Positions 17,675 to 26,168 of a DNA stretch of 64,000 bases are shown in pieces (the stretch's first letter is position 1; each line of letters starts with the position of its first letter). The notes beneath the pieces were generated by a model. It worked only from the letters and a program-made list of their open reading frames with translations, was not told where the DNA came from and did no database searches. The stretch spans positions 186,001 through 250,000 of the forward strand of contig PLCS01000012.1 of assembly GCA_003134855.1 (NCBI GenBank), given 5' to 3'. The translations under genes and the position numbers were made by a program. Source of the stretch: Acidobacteriaceae bacterium (lineage in GTDB: Bacteria; Acidobacteriota; Terriglobia; Terriglobales; Acidobacteriaceae).

Positions 17675-20276
17675 GATCGGTACTCTCCTGTGTGATCTTC
17701 GGCGCGGAACCGGGATGGCCCGGCAAGGAAAAGTGGAATGTGGTTCCCTCGCCTTCTTGGCTCTCCACCCAGATCTTGCCACCATGCCGCTCCACAATGC
17801 GATGCGCAATCGCCAGCCCCATCCCTTCCCCTTCCGTCTGCCGGGAATGAAAGCGCTGAAAGACCTGAAAGAGCTTCGTCTTGCCGTACTCCGGAATTCC
17901 CAGGCCGTTGTCACGCACCCAGTAGTGGACCACCCCCGTTTCTATCTGTCCGCCCACCTCGATCTTGAGCGGGCGATCCGGACTCCGGTACTTGAGGCAG
18001 TTGCCGATCAGGTTGGAAAAAACCTGGCCCAGGGCCGTCGCATCGGCGGTCACGGAAGGCAACTCATCCACCTCGACCTCGGCCCCGGCCTCGATGATCG
18101 CCTGCCGGAAGGTCGCCACCGCGTTGGTCGCCAGATCCCAGACGTTCACTCGCGTCAGATGATAGACCCGGCGTCCCTGGCGCGAGAGGCCCAGCAGCGC
18201 GTCAATCAGCCGCTCGAACTTGCTCGCCGAAGCGGAGATGTAATGCAATGCCCCGCCCATCTCCTCGTTCAGAATCGGCGTGACGCCGGGCCAGCAAAAC
18301 TCCCACTGCGGACAAGTCTGCAGAACCTCTTTGAGGCGCTTGCGGCTCTCATCCAGCTCCCGCACAAACCCCTGCACATTCACCAGCGGCGCACGCAAGT
18401 CATGGGAAACAATATAGACAAAGGCCTCGACCTCCTGATTCTTGCGCCGCAACTCTTCGACCGTAGTCTCCAGCTCGCGGGTTCTCTCCACAACCCGGAT
18501 TTCGAGATCGGCAGCCATCTTCGCCAGCGACTCTTCCAGTTGTTTTTGCTGGGTCATGTCGCGGCCGATGCGAATAAACCCGGTCAGCTTGCCGCTCTCA
18601 TCGCAAATCGCGTTCGTCACTCCGCAGGCCCACAGGCGCGACCCATCCTTGCGCAGCTTCCAGGAGTCCCGCACACAGCGGCCGGTACGCGCCGCCTCTT
18701 CCAGTTCCTGTTGTGGCAACCCCGCCAGCCGGTCCTCTTCGGTGGCGATTGAGGCATACTCCCGGCCCAACATTTCCGCCGCCGTGTGCCCGGTAATCCT
18801 CTCCGCCCCGGCGCTCCAATTCGTGAATTGCCCCTGAGCATCGAGCGTGGTGATGGAGTACTCGTCCACGTTGTCCAGAACAGCGCGATACCGTTCCAAT
18901 TCGGCATTGCGGCTGCGCAACGCCTCTTCAGCGGCCTTTTGCGCACTCAAATCCCGCGTTACATTGGCAAAACCGCGCCGCTCGCCCTTGGGATCGCGGA
19001 CGGCGGTCAAGGTAATGAGCGCCCAGAACTTCGTGCCATCCTTGCGCATGCGCCAGGCTTCCGTCTCGTAGCGTCCCAGGCTCGCCGCCGCCGCCAATTC
19101 ATCTGCCGGCAAGCCCGCCTCCGAGTCCTCAGGCAAAAAGAAGATAGTGTAATTCTGTCCCAGGATCTCTTCAGCCTTGTATCCCTTGCTGCGCTCCGCC
19201 CCCACATTCCAGGTAATCACCCGGCCCTCCGGGTCGAGCATGTAGATGGCGTAGTCGGTCACGCTCTCCACCAGCAGGCGGAACCAATTCTCGCTCTCCA
19301 GCAGTGCAATGTTGGACTCTCGCAATGCCTGGTCTGATTCCCGTGTGTCCTGGCTCTTACCTCGCAAGTCTTGGCCGGTCTCTCGCGTATTCTGGCCGGC
19401 GCCTCGCAGGTTCTGGTCCGTCTCTCGCGAGTCCTGGCTCGTACCCCGCAAGTTCTGGCCGGACTCTCGCGTGTCCTGACCGGATTTACGCAAATCCTGG
19501 CTGGTCTCGCGGGCATCCTGGGCGGTCTCTCGGAAATCCGCGCCGACTTCTCGCAAGTCCTGGCCTGTCTCTCGCAAGTTCTGGCTGGTCTGTTGCAAAT
19601 CCTGGTCTGATTCCCGTGTGTCCTGGCCGGATTCCCGCAGATCCTGGGCGGTCTCTCTGGAATCCGCGCCGACTTCTCGCAAGTCCTGACCGGAATCTCG
19701 CAATGCCTGGTCTGATTCCCGTGTGTCCTGGCTCTTACCCCGCAAGTCTTGGCCGGTCTCTCGCGTATTCTGGCCGGCGCCTCGCAGGTTCTGGTCCGTC
19801 TCTCGCGTGTCCTGGCTCATACCCCGCAAGTTCTGGCCGGTCTCTCGCGTGTCCAGACCGGATTTACGCAAATCCTGGCTGGTCTCGCGGGCATCCTGGG
19901 CGGTCTCTCGGGAATCCGCGCCGACTTCTCGCAGGTCCTGACCCGTCTCTCGCGAGTCCTGGCTGGTCTGTTGCAAATCCTGGTCTGATTCTCGCGTGTC
20001 CTGACCAGATTCACGCAAATCCTGGCTGGTCTGTCTGGCATCTTGGACGGTCTCTCGGGAATCCGCCCCGACTTCTCGCAGATCCTGACCCGTCTCACGC
20101 AAGTCCTGGCCGGATTCTCGCGAGTCCTGGCTGGCCTCCCGCGCATCCTGGCCGGATTCACGCAAGTCATGGGCGGACTGTTTATGGCGAGAGATTTCCT
20201 GCAACGGAGCGGCCTCGACCGGAAGCCGCCCCGCAGTTGTGGGATCAACGGGTTGCGGATCCTCGACAAAAGACAT
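17661..20276 (-). CDS. PAS-histidine kinase with a long heptad-repeat N-terminus
   Basis: 871 aa from the ATG at 20276 (a TTG just upstream is possible). Residues about 37-323 are 41 consecutive seven-residue units of the form D-x-R-E-x-x-Q. Two PAS domains follow (about 325-445 and 455-575), then HisKA with the phosphorylated His in YIVSHDLRAPLVNVQGF and an HATPase domain ending near residue 850 (DNGLGIPEYGKTKLF). No membrane segment is seen, so it is probably cytoplasmic. It is the first gene of the three-gene phosphorelay and overlaps the receiver gene. Confidence 0.9.
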   Translation of the reverse strand: MSFVEDPQPVDPTTAGRLPVEAAPLQEISRHKQSAHDLRESGQDAREASQDSRESGQDLRETGQDLREVGADSRETVQDARQTSQDLRESGQDTRESDQDLQQTSQDSRETGQDLREVGADSRETAQDARETSQDLRKSGLDTRETGQNLRGMSQDTRETDQNLRGAGQNTRETGQDLRGKSQDTRESDQALRDSGQDLREVGADSRETAQDLRESGQDTRESDQDLQQTSQNLRETGQDLREVGADFRETAQDARETSQDLRKSGQDTRESGQNLRGTSQDSRETDQNLRGAGQNTRETGQDLRGKSQDTRESDQALRESNIALLESENWFRLLVESVTDYAIYMLDPEGRVITWNVGAERSKGYKAEEILGQNYTIFFLPEDSEAGLPADELAAAASLGRYETEAWRMRKDGTKFWALITLTAVRDPKGERRGFANVTRDLSAQKAAEEALRSRNAELERYRAVLDNVDEYSITTLDAQGQFTNWSAGAERITGHTAAEMLGREYASIATEEDRLAGLPQQELEEAARTGRCVRDSWKLRKDGSRLWACGVTNAICDESGKLTGFIRIGRDMTQQKQLEESLAKMAADLEIRVVERTRELETTVEELRRKNQEVEAFVYIVSHDLRAPLVNVQGFVRELDESRKRLKEVLQTCPQWEFCWPGVTPILNEEMGGALHYISASASKFERLIDALLGLSRQGRRVYHLTRVNVWDLATNAVATFRQAIIEAGAEVEVDELPSVTADATALGQVFSNLIGNCLKYRSPDRPLKIEVGGQIETGVVHYWVRDNGLGIPEYGKTKLFQVFQRFHSRQTEGEGMGLAIAHRIVERHGGKIWVESQEGEGTTFHFSLPGHPGSAPKITQESTDHESL
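19308..20168 (-). repeat. Coding 21-bp minisatellite of heptads
   Basis: About 41 units of 21 bp encode D/N-x-R-E/G-x-x-Q heptads. A higher-order duplication is visible: units 8-23 and 26-41 match almost unit for unit, an offset of 18 units (378 bp). Confidence 0.85.
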
Positions 20277-20550
20277 CAATGCCCCCAGGGTTTAGATTTC
20301 AGCGAAGCAAACACCCGGTTTCATGCCGCACTGCGATCAGAGAAGCGCGGGCAGCACAACGATTACACTATCGCCCTGGGAGAGCGAGAAGTGAGCAAAT
20401 TTATATAGAAAAAATCGGGAATATCAAATGGAGTCCCAACGAAGAACATCGAGGCCAAGCGGCCTGAAACGGAACACTCCGCGAGGAGCCTACGCCTCCG
20501 AACGCCCCACCCTCGTCAATGTCGGGTGCCCGCCCTCGCCAGATTCTTGA

Positions 20551-20620
20551 TCCGGAGGGAGGCGGGGGTTTCAACCCCCGCATAACGCCAACACATTTAC
20601 GCGGGCTTTCGCCCGGGAGG
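20551..20620. repeat. GC-rich palindromic repeat, family 4 (copy 1)
   Basis: Starts with TCCGGAGGGAGGCGGGGG, then TTTCAACCCCCGC, followed by a second stem (GCGGGCTTTCGCCCG). It lies in the 414-bp gene-free gap (20277-20690) upstream of the heptad kinase. Related copies are at 41653-41685 and, inside a gene, 59326-59390. Nothing else is recognised in the gap. Confidence 0.65.
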
Positions 20621-20690
20621 GATGTTTTCCGCCAACTTCACCAGGAATCCCGAGCAGCCTGAGATGCCGCGCCCTTTCAAAACAGCAGGC

Positions 20691-21707
20691 TTAATTCACC
20701 GAGCGCGGCCGCGCGGTGCCCATGAACGTGCCCCCTTGCAGAAGCGTATGCATCAAGTCTTTGGCGATGCGCGGGTCCGGGTCCATGCTGAGTCCGGTCA
20801 GCGAGCGGCCCACCAGGCTATCGGCCGCCACGCCCGACTCTCGCTGCAGCGCCTGGTTCACGCGCACGATACGGCCGTCTCCATCCAACTGCACCATGGC
20901 CGTGGGCGACTGATCGAAGGAGTGCGCCTCATCGAGAGTTTCGTCGATGGCCTGGGAGCGCATCCGCTGTGCGGCATCGCGCACCGTGATCACAAATCCC
21001 TTGCGCGGACCGGAGATGCCGGCCAGCGGCGCCAGGCTGAGATCCACCCGCACCAATTTGCCGTCGGGCTGCTGCAAGGTCCAGCCAAACTCCTCCACCG
21101 AAATTGCGTCTTCGCGGTTGTTGAGCAGGTTCGCGGCGTGTTGATTGCAGTCGTTCAGCTTCAAGACCTCTTGCAGCGTCCGGCCTTTGGCCTTGGCCAG
21201 CGTCCAGCCGGCCAGGCCCTCGGCGGCGGCGTTCATAAACTCGACCCGGCCCTCGGTGGAGACCATCAGCACACCCTCGCGCATTCCGCTCATGGTGGCG
21301 GCCAATTTGCGGTGCGCCGCGTTCTGGCGCGCGTCCACCTTGGCCTTGTGCAGTGCCACTTGCAGCGTGGCCTTCAGTTCGTCGCTCTGGAAAGGCTTGG
21401 TCAGGTAACCGTAGGGCATCTCCCGCGCGGCCCGCGCAATCGTGGTTTCGTCGCTGTAAGAGGTCAGAAAGACAACCGGTATCTGATAGGCGGCGCGCAG
21501 CAGGCCGGCCGTCTGGATTCCATCCACGCTGCCCACGATGCGCACGTCCATCAGCGCCAGGTCGGGCCGGTGAACTCCGGCGGCCACCAGCGCTTCGTCG
21601 GCGCTCTCCGCCACGCCCAGCACCTCGCACCCCAGCATCTCCAGCTCCTGTTTCAGGTCCAGAGCCACAATGGGTTCGTCCTCGACAATCAGCACTTTGC
21701 CTCTCAT
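20691..21707 (-). CDS. Receiver-PAS-PAS signalling protein without output domain
   Basis: 338 aa from the ATG at 21707, which has AAGGAG eight bases upstream; an upstream start would add 14 atypical residues. Residues 1-125 are a receiver (VLIVEDEPIVALDLKQEL, phospho-Asp in LALMDVRI, KPF). Two PAS-like domains follow (about 145-260 and 275-330). No kinase, GGDEF or DNA-binding domain is present. It may relay phosphate or act by protein contact in the neighbouring phosphorelay. The C-terminus ends abruptly after the second PAS. Confidence 0.85.
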   Translation of the reverse strand: MRGKVLIVEDEPIVALDLKQELEMLGCEVLGVAESADEALVAAGVHRPDLALMDVRIVGSVDGIQTAGLLRAAYQIPVVFLTSYSDETTIARAAREMPYGYLTKPFQSDELKATLQVALHKAKVDARQNAAHRKLAATMSGMREGVLMVSTEGRVEFMNAAAEGLAGWTLAKAKGRTLQEVLKLNDCNQHAANLLNNREDAISVEEFGWTLQQPDGKLVRVDLSLAPLAGISGPRKGFVITVRDAAQRMRSQAIDETLDEAHSFDQSPTAMVQLDGDGRIVRVNQALQRESGVAADSLVGRSLTGLSMDPDPRIAKDLMHTLLQGGTFMGTARPRSVN

Positions 21708-21962
21708 AAGGTTTTCTCCTTCGGAATCTCCTCCTGCAGGGACTTCCAATCGCCCTCCGAGGACGCAGCGATCACGCGATCATGTATTGGCTATCGTCTG
21801 GACAGGTCCGGAGCTTTAGCAGAAAATACAACGCGGCAAAACCCCCATGTCATTAAAGTTTTTCAACAGAGTATTCTGGGCGGGAAGGAGGAAAGCGTCC
21901 CGAATGCGCATCCCTTGTGTGATTCGCGGTAAGATGGGTTTCGCATCCTTTTTGCCTTGCCC

Positions 21963-22091
21963 ATGAGCCGTCCAGCGAAGTTTCGACCCGCAAAGCCGCG
22001 CCCCCGCCGCCTGCTCCTGGCCTGCGTGGTGGCGTTTGCCGTCTTGCTGCTGCTGTTGCGGCTGCTGGCCTTTGTCCACGGGCGGCGCTGA
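21963..22091 (+). CDS. Small basic membrane protein (42 aa)
   Basis: An ATG-started frame of 42 codons. A basic N-terminus (SRPAKFRPAKPRPRR) is followed by one hydrophobic segment (LLLACVVAFAVLLLLLRLLAF) and a basic end. The composition is that of a real single-pass small protein. It ends 34 bp before the glycosylase-like gene and could be co-transcribed. It has no clear Shine-Dalgarno and no homologue I recognise. Confidence 0.35.
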   Translation: MSRPAKFRPAKPRPRRLLLACVVAFAVLLLLLRLLAFVHGRR

Positions 22092-22125
22092 GCGCGGCCT
22101 GACTGCCGGGAATGGAATTCTGCCC

Positions 22126-22638
22126 ATGAAATCATTCAGCTTCGACGCGGTTGAATCCCCGGAGGCGCGGTTGCTGATTCTGGGAACGCTGCCCAGCGCA
22201 AAGTCACTCGCAGCGGGCGAATACTATGCCCATCCCAGAAATTGTTTTTGGTGGATCATGGGAGAGATCGCCGGCGCGTCACCCGATCTGTCTTACGCGG
22301 ATCGATTGGAAAAGCTGCGGAAGAGCGGCATCGCCTTATGGGATGTCTGCCGGGCGGCCCAGCGCGCCGGAAGCAGCGATGCGGAGATTCGCATGGAATC
22401 CGTTGAACCCAACAATTTTCGCGCGTTTCTTGCCGCACATCCGCGCATTGAACTCATCTGCTTCAACGGGCAGCCGGCAGAGAGGCTCTTCCGGCAAAAG
22501 GTACTTCCTTCACTACAAAAACTTCGCCTCATTCCGCAGCGTGTGCTCGATTCCACCAGTCCCGCCTGCGCGCGCATCACGCGGGAAGAAAAATTGGCGC
22601 GCTGGCGTGCTGCACTGGCTCCGTTCATCGACGGTTGA
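22126..22638 (+). CDS. DNA-deoxyinosine / uracil-DNA glycosylase family protein
   Basis: 170 aa from the ATG at 22126 (GGGAATGGAA upstream). The start (ARLLILGTLPSAKSLAAGEYYAHPRNCFWWIMG) matches the compact glycosylase family of the UDG superfamily that removes hypoxanthine or uracil from DNA. GTLPS and the HPRNCFW motif belong to the catalytic pocket, and FNGQPAERLF near residues 115-125 belongs to the second motif. Length fits the family. Likely a stand-alone base-excision repair gene. Exact substrate cannot be told from sequence. Confidence 0.8.
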   Translation: MKSFSFDAVESPEARLLILGTLPSAKSLAAGEYYAHPRNCFWWIMGEIAGASPDLSYADRLEKLRKSGIALWDVCRAAQRAGSSDAEIRMESVEPNNFRAFLAAHPRIELICFNGQPAERLFRQKVLPSLQKLRLIPQRVLDSTSPACARITREEKLARWRAALAPFIDG

Positions 22639-22676
22639 TAGCCAACCTCTCCGCAATTTGAAAACTGGGCGCCCTG

Positions 22677-22710
22677 TCCTTCGCGTACTGGGCGAAGGGT
22701 GGGCACCCAG
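22677..22710 (+). repeat. Family 2 palindrome, partial copy
   Basis: CCTTCGCG and GCGAAGGGTGGGCACCCAG form the core stem and right half of the family 2 repeat. It lies just past the glycosylase gene and before the end of the next minus-strand gene. Confidence 0.5.
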
Positions 22711-23064
22711 CTATTTAATGCCGAAGAAAGATGTCACTCCGGAAATAAACTGATCTACCTCGCCAAGAATCTGGGCCGCATTTCCAATGTCCTTACCGAT
22801 GGACTGAATTTGGTCCTTCAGCCCGTCAAGGTCCTTGAGCGGGTTGGCCATGGCGGCTGCGGCGGCGTTGATTTCCACAGTGTTCGAGGCCATGCCGGCC
22901 TGATCCAAGGCCGTCAATGCGGCGTCGATCTGATCGAGCCGCTCGTCGATCATGTCGCTGACCGGCCCCGCGGGGGTTTGACCGTATTGCTGAGAAAGAC
23001 TCTCCTTCAGTTGTTGCAGCGCATCCTTGCCTTGCGGAATGGAGAGGGTATCGTCGTCCGCCAT
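22711..23064 (-). CDS. Unknown small helical protein
   Basis: 117 aa, largely helical, acidic at the start (ADDDTLSIPQGKD) and with a hydrophobic end (VDQFISGVTSFFGIK). It begins nine bases after the stop of the lipoprotein gene, so the two probably form an operon. No known domain seen. Possibly a cytoplasmic or membrane-associated partner of that lipoprotein. Confidence 0.6.
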   Translation of the reverse strand: MADDDTLSIPQGKDALQQLKESLSQQYGQTPAGPVSDMIDERLDQIDAALTALDQAGMASNTVEINAAAAAMANPLKDLDGLKDQIQSIGKDIGNAAQILGEVDQFISGVTSFFGIK

Positions 23065-23073
23065 GGGGTCTCC

Positions 23074-23994
23074 TTACTTCGTTGGCAGCTTCTCATAGAA
23101 GCCGCGCAGTTGCTGCCCGTCGCTCACCAGTTCGGAGAGCATGGTCTTGAATGCGGGCGATTCCTTGCTCTTGTCTGTTTCGGCCAGCGCGGCGTTGGTC
23201 TTGGCCAGATCCGCAAGCTCTTTCTGAGTTGCCGCCAGCGTTTTGTCGCCGTCCCTGGCCGCCTTGGCCAGCGTGGCCAGCGCTTTGATCGCCGCTTGTC
23301 TGTCTGTGGGGCTGAGGGTGGGATTAATCTTGATGAACTTTTCCTGCTTCTCGATCTCGGTCAGATAGTCGTTCTTGAGCTGGTTGCGCAGGCCGCTCTT
23401 CTCGGAGTCTCCAATGTCGGCCTGAAGCAGCGCGCAGATGGTGGCGATGGGAGTTTTTGCCTCTTTGAGCAGGGCGGGCAGCTCCGAACTCCGCTTGTGG
23501 TTGATGATCGCCCGCCCCAGGGCATCGACCCCCGTGGTCACCGCATTCAGGCTGGTTGCGTCAATCTTCGCCTTTTTGACCATCGAGGCGAGCGCATCGG
23601 ATGTGCTCAGATCCTTGAGCGACTTGCCGACGGCCTCGGCCTGCGTATCGAAATCGGTGAGCGGCTGGTCGCCGGCGACCGCAGCGAGCGTCTCGGCGTA
23701 CTCGCTGAGGCCCTTGATGAGCTTGGTCCGTGCATCCATCTCATCGGGCTGCATGAAGGGCTGAATGCTGTTGAGATCGAATTTAGCGGTTCCGAAGTCC
23801 GTGACGAGCCGCTCCACTTCCGCGTTGTAGTGCTCCTGCTCGACCAACTGGTAGGCGTTAGTCGCATCCTTCGACGCCGCGGTTGCCGCAGTTGCAAAGT
23901 CCGATGCTCTTTTCACGATGGGCGAGACCGAACATCCGGCGACAAGCAGCGCCATCCCCAGTCCTGCCGCGTAAATCGTTGCGCCACGTGCCAT
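23074..23994 (-). CDS. Putative lipoprotein with helical repeats
   Basis: 306 aa. The signal peptide ends in a lipobox (LLVAGC), so it is likely lipid-anchored. The rest is almost entirely helical and rich in K, A, L and T, like a coiled or bundled stalk. No catalytic motif. It is followed closely by a small helical gene. Function not recognised. Confidence 0.7.
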   Translation of the reverse strand: MARGATIYAAGLGMALLVAGCSVSPIVKRASDFATAATAASKDATNAYQLVEQEHYNAEVERLVTDFGTAKFDLNSIQPFMQPDEMDARTKLIKGLSEYAETLAAVAGDQPLTDFDTQAEAVGKSLKDLSTSDALASMVKKAKIDATSLNAVTTGVDALGRAIINHKRSSELPALLKEAKTPIATICALLQADIGDSEKSGLRNQLKNDYLTEIEKQEKFIKINPTLSPTDRQAAIKALATLAKAARDGDKTLAATQKELADLAKTNAALAETDKSKESPAFKTMLSELVSDGQQLRGFYEKLPTK

Positions 23995-24011
23995 AGTTAC
24001 CTCGTTCGATC

Positions 24012-24070
24012 ATGCTGCGGCGGGGAAGACGGCGCTTGCGCGCCATGAGGTTCATCGTCTCCCAGGTCCG
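24012..24070 (+). repeat. Palindromic repeat, family 3 (copy 1)
   Basis: The core AGACGGCGCTTGCGCGCCAT, the flanking TGCGGCGGGGA and the downstream CCCAGGT match the minus-strand copy at 44009-44066. It lies between the lipoprotein and the GHKL-nuclease gene. Confidence 0.65.
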
Positions 24071-24106
24071 AAATTCGGAGCTAAGGTACTCGACAACCAA
24101 CGAATA

Positions 24107-26062
24107 TCATATCAACGAAAACACGCTTGCTGTGCTTTCAAATTCACCTACCCCGTCGAAATCAAGTTGCTGGCTCAAAACATCCTCGACCTCGACATCA
24201 CTATCTACCTTAGGGCTGCTTTCTTTTATTCGTTTGGCGAGGTTGAATATCCTTGAATGGGCGCGATTCAATAGAAGGTCATACTGAAAAGGTCGAACTA
24301 CTGTCTCTCCAATCTTCATCTCTTCAAGGCCCTGTTCGATGCTTGCACCGAGTACGAACCCCTCAATCTTAGTTGTAGGTTGGACAGATTGAGTATTGCG
24401 AAGCTCCTTCGCGTAGTCCCGTGCTTGATCAAGCTCATGTTGCTTTACTTCAAAACCTCCCTTCTTCAACTCCACTATCAATACCTTCCGAATAGCAGAG
24501 ACTTCGCCATCCGTAAACTCGTCCGCGGAATAAATGCCTATAGAAGAATCCGGTAATGCCACAAAATCAGGTCTGTTCGTAGAAACAACAGCACCTTTTT
24601 TACCAAAAAACACCCTGATGACGTGTGCCATGCCACGATTTGAAGAAAACTCTACCGATTCATATTCGGGGCCGAACATCCACAGCCCGCGCTCAAAAAG
24701 CGGTTGCAAGTCGTGAACCTCGTCAGTATTCTTGTCGCGGATGAGTGTCTGTAACTGCCTAATGAGTTTGATTCTGCGGTCAAGTTCATTCAAAACGATT
24801 TCTGCGTTGCTTGCAGTCCATTGCTCCATCAAGCGATTCCATGTATCCAAGTCTTCTGGAGCGCAGCTTGCGAGCCGTCCAAGAAGGTCGTAGCCTGTTC
24901 TGCTTTGCTCAAGTTTGCCCCAAATTTCAACTGTACGTCCGAGGTCGCGTGCCGTTAGGTTTGGGCACTTTTCTTGTATCTGCTCTAAAAATCTACCAAT
25001 TTGATTTCTCGATATCTGAGGCAGGTCTTTAATCAACGCTCTATTCTGAGTTAAAGCAGCCTTCTTGGTCTCTTTTCGTTCATCGGCAAGTAACCCACGC
25101 AGTTCTTGAACGACTGCATCGTGAATTGCAAGGCGAACGGCATTCACTCGTGAGTTGGTGTGAAATCCACTCCAATCAGATTTGACCTGCTCTCGAAGAA
25201 TGTTAGCCTCTACAACAAAGCTGAATCGCTTTGCTTCGCTCGTACGGCCATCGAGATACTTGCCTTCAGCATCAAGTCCTTCCCATGACGGTTCTCCGAC
25301 CATTCGTTTGTTGACCCACCATGCGATGCCCTTAAGGTGAATTGTCCGTTCCTGCTTGCGGGGATCTAGTCGATGGAGTCGCACTGTTCCTAAACCATCC
25401 ACGGGCACGTCTTGAGAAGAGAGTGCTGCTAATTCAAGCAACTTGACTTGCTCACTATTCACCATTACTTGAAAGCTAGGGTCTACAGCGAATTTGAAGC
25501 CTATGAGGTCACGTATGGAACCACCGGCAAGAGCTATTGAACTTGGACGAACTGAAACCTTAGTGCCGTGTCCTTTCTTTGCGAATTCTTCATCAATCGA
25601 GCAGGAAAACGGCACAGATCTTTCGCGTGTCAGTTCAACCGTTGCCCTAATGCAAATGCCATCGCGCCAAGTCTCAATCTCGTATTTATCGGCAAAGCAG
25701 AAGGGGCTGAATCGCCCCTTGCCATTGTGTCCGAAAGCTGTGCGTTTTCGCTTCCTTACGTCGGGAGGGAACTCGACATCCGCTCCCTGCTCTGCTTGTC
25801 TATCATAGGAGAGAGTTCGCCAGCGGTGTTCAAACTGCTGACGCGTCATCCCAGTACCATTGTCGCTAATGGAGAGAATCCCGCCTGGGAGATCAGGCCA
25901 AATGACTGTCACCTTATCCGCGCCAGCATCATAGCTGTTGGCGACGAGTTCCAGAATCGCAATCGACGGGTCATCTAAAATCTGCCCTACATGGTCATGT
26001 AAGAATCCTTCTCCAAAAAACAGCGGATTAGAGGAACTGACTACTAAATTTGCTCGGGTCAT
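24107..26062 (-). CDS. GHKL ATPase fused to a PD-(D/E)xK-like nuclease, candidate anti-phage protein
   Basis: 651 aa. The N-terminus is a GHKL (Hsp90/MORC-type) ATPase: E38-L-V-A-N42-S-Y-D-A-G-A, D67-N-G-T-G, the lid GHNGKGRF (111-118) and KGHGTKV. Residues about 320-430 are helical. The C-terminus has a nuclease-like core: RPDF near 498, VELKKGG near 531, and QARDY near 545, spaced as in PD-(D/E)xK nucleases and reminiscent of the Shedu (DUF4263) nuclease. Codon use is much AT-richer than flanking genes, which suggests transfer. ATP binding may gate DNA cutting. No partner gene beside it. Confidence 0.7.
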   Translation of the reverse strand: MTRANLVVSSSNPLFFGEGFLHDHVGQILDDPSIAILELVANSYDAGADKVTVIWPDLPGGILSISDNGTGMTRQQFEHRWRTLSYDRQAEQGADVEFPPDVRKRKRTAFGHNGKGRFSPFCFADKYEIETWRDGICIRATVELTRERSVPFSCSIDEEFAKKGHGTKVSVRPSSIALAGGSIRDLIGFKFAVDPSFQVMVNSEQVKLLELAALSSQDVPVDGLGTVRLHRLDPRKQERTIHLKGIAWWVNKRMVGEPSWEGLDAEGKYLDGRTSEAKRFSFVVEANILREQVKSDWSGFHTNSRVNAVRLAIHDAVVQELRGLLADERKETKKAALTQNRALIKDLPQISRNQIGRFLEQIQEKCPNLTARDLGRTVEIWGKLEQSRTGYDLLGRLASCAPEDLDTWNRLMEQWTASNAEIVLNELDRRIKLIRQLQTLIRDKNTDEVHDLQPLFERGLWMFGPEYESVEFSSNRGMAHVIRVFFGKKGAVVSTNRPDFVALPDSSIGIYSADEFTDGEVSAIRKVLIVELKKGGFEVKQHELDQARDYAKELRNTQSVQPTTKIEGFVLGASIEQGLEEMKIGETVVRPFQYDLLLNRAHSRIFNLAKRIKESSPKVDSDVEVEDVLSQQLDFDGVGEFESTASVFSLI

Positions 26063-26118
26063 TTCAGTTATCTCTCTGTGGACATCTGAATTACTGCATC
26101 TACATGAGTTGCCGACTA

Positions 26119-26160
26119 CTCAAGGTCTCAACATTGAGACCTTGAGTTCATATGTGAACT
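26119..26160. promoter_or_regulatory. Twin hairpins downstream of recA
   Basis: A perfect 12-bp stem (CTCAAGGTCTCA / TGAGACCTTGAG) with an ACAT loop occupies 26119-26146. A second stem, GTTCA-tatg-TGAAC, follows at once at 26146-26159. No T-run follows on the minus strand, so it is not a standard terminator. It could be an mRNA 3'-end structure for recA or an operator for the GHKL gene. Confidence 0.5.
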
Positions 26161-26168
26161 TGGATAAA

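Noticed and set aside
19308..20168. Regular 21-bp repeats resembling a CRISPR array
   Set aside because: There are no spacers. The units are continuous, translate as heptads and lie in the frame of a kinase gene.
19304..20467. Plus-strand frame with PG-rich repeats
   Set aside because: It is the antisense reading of the heptad minisatellite in the kinase.
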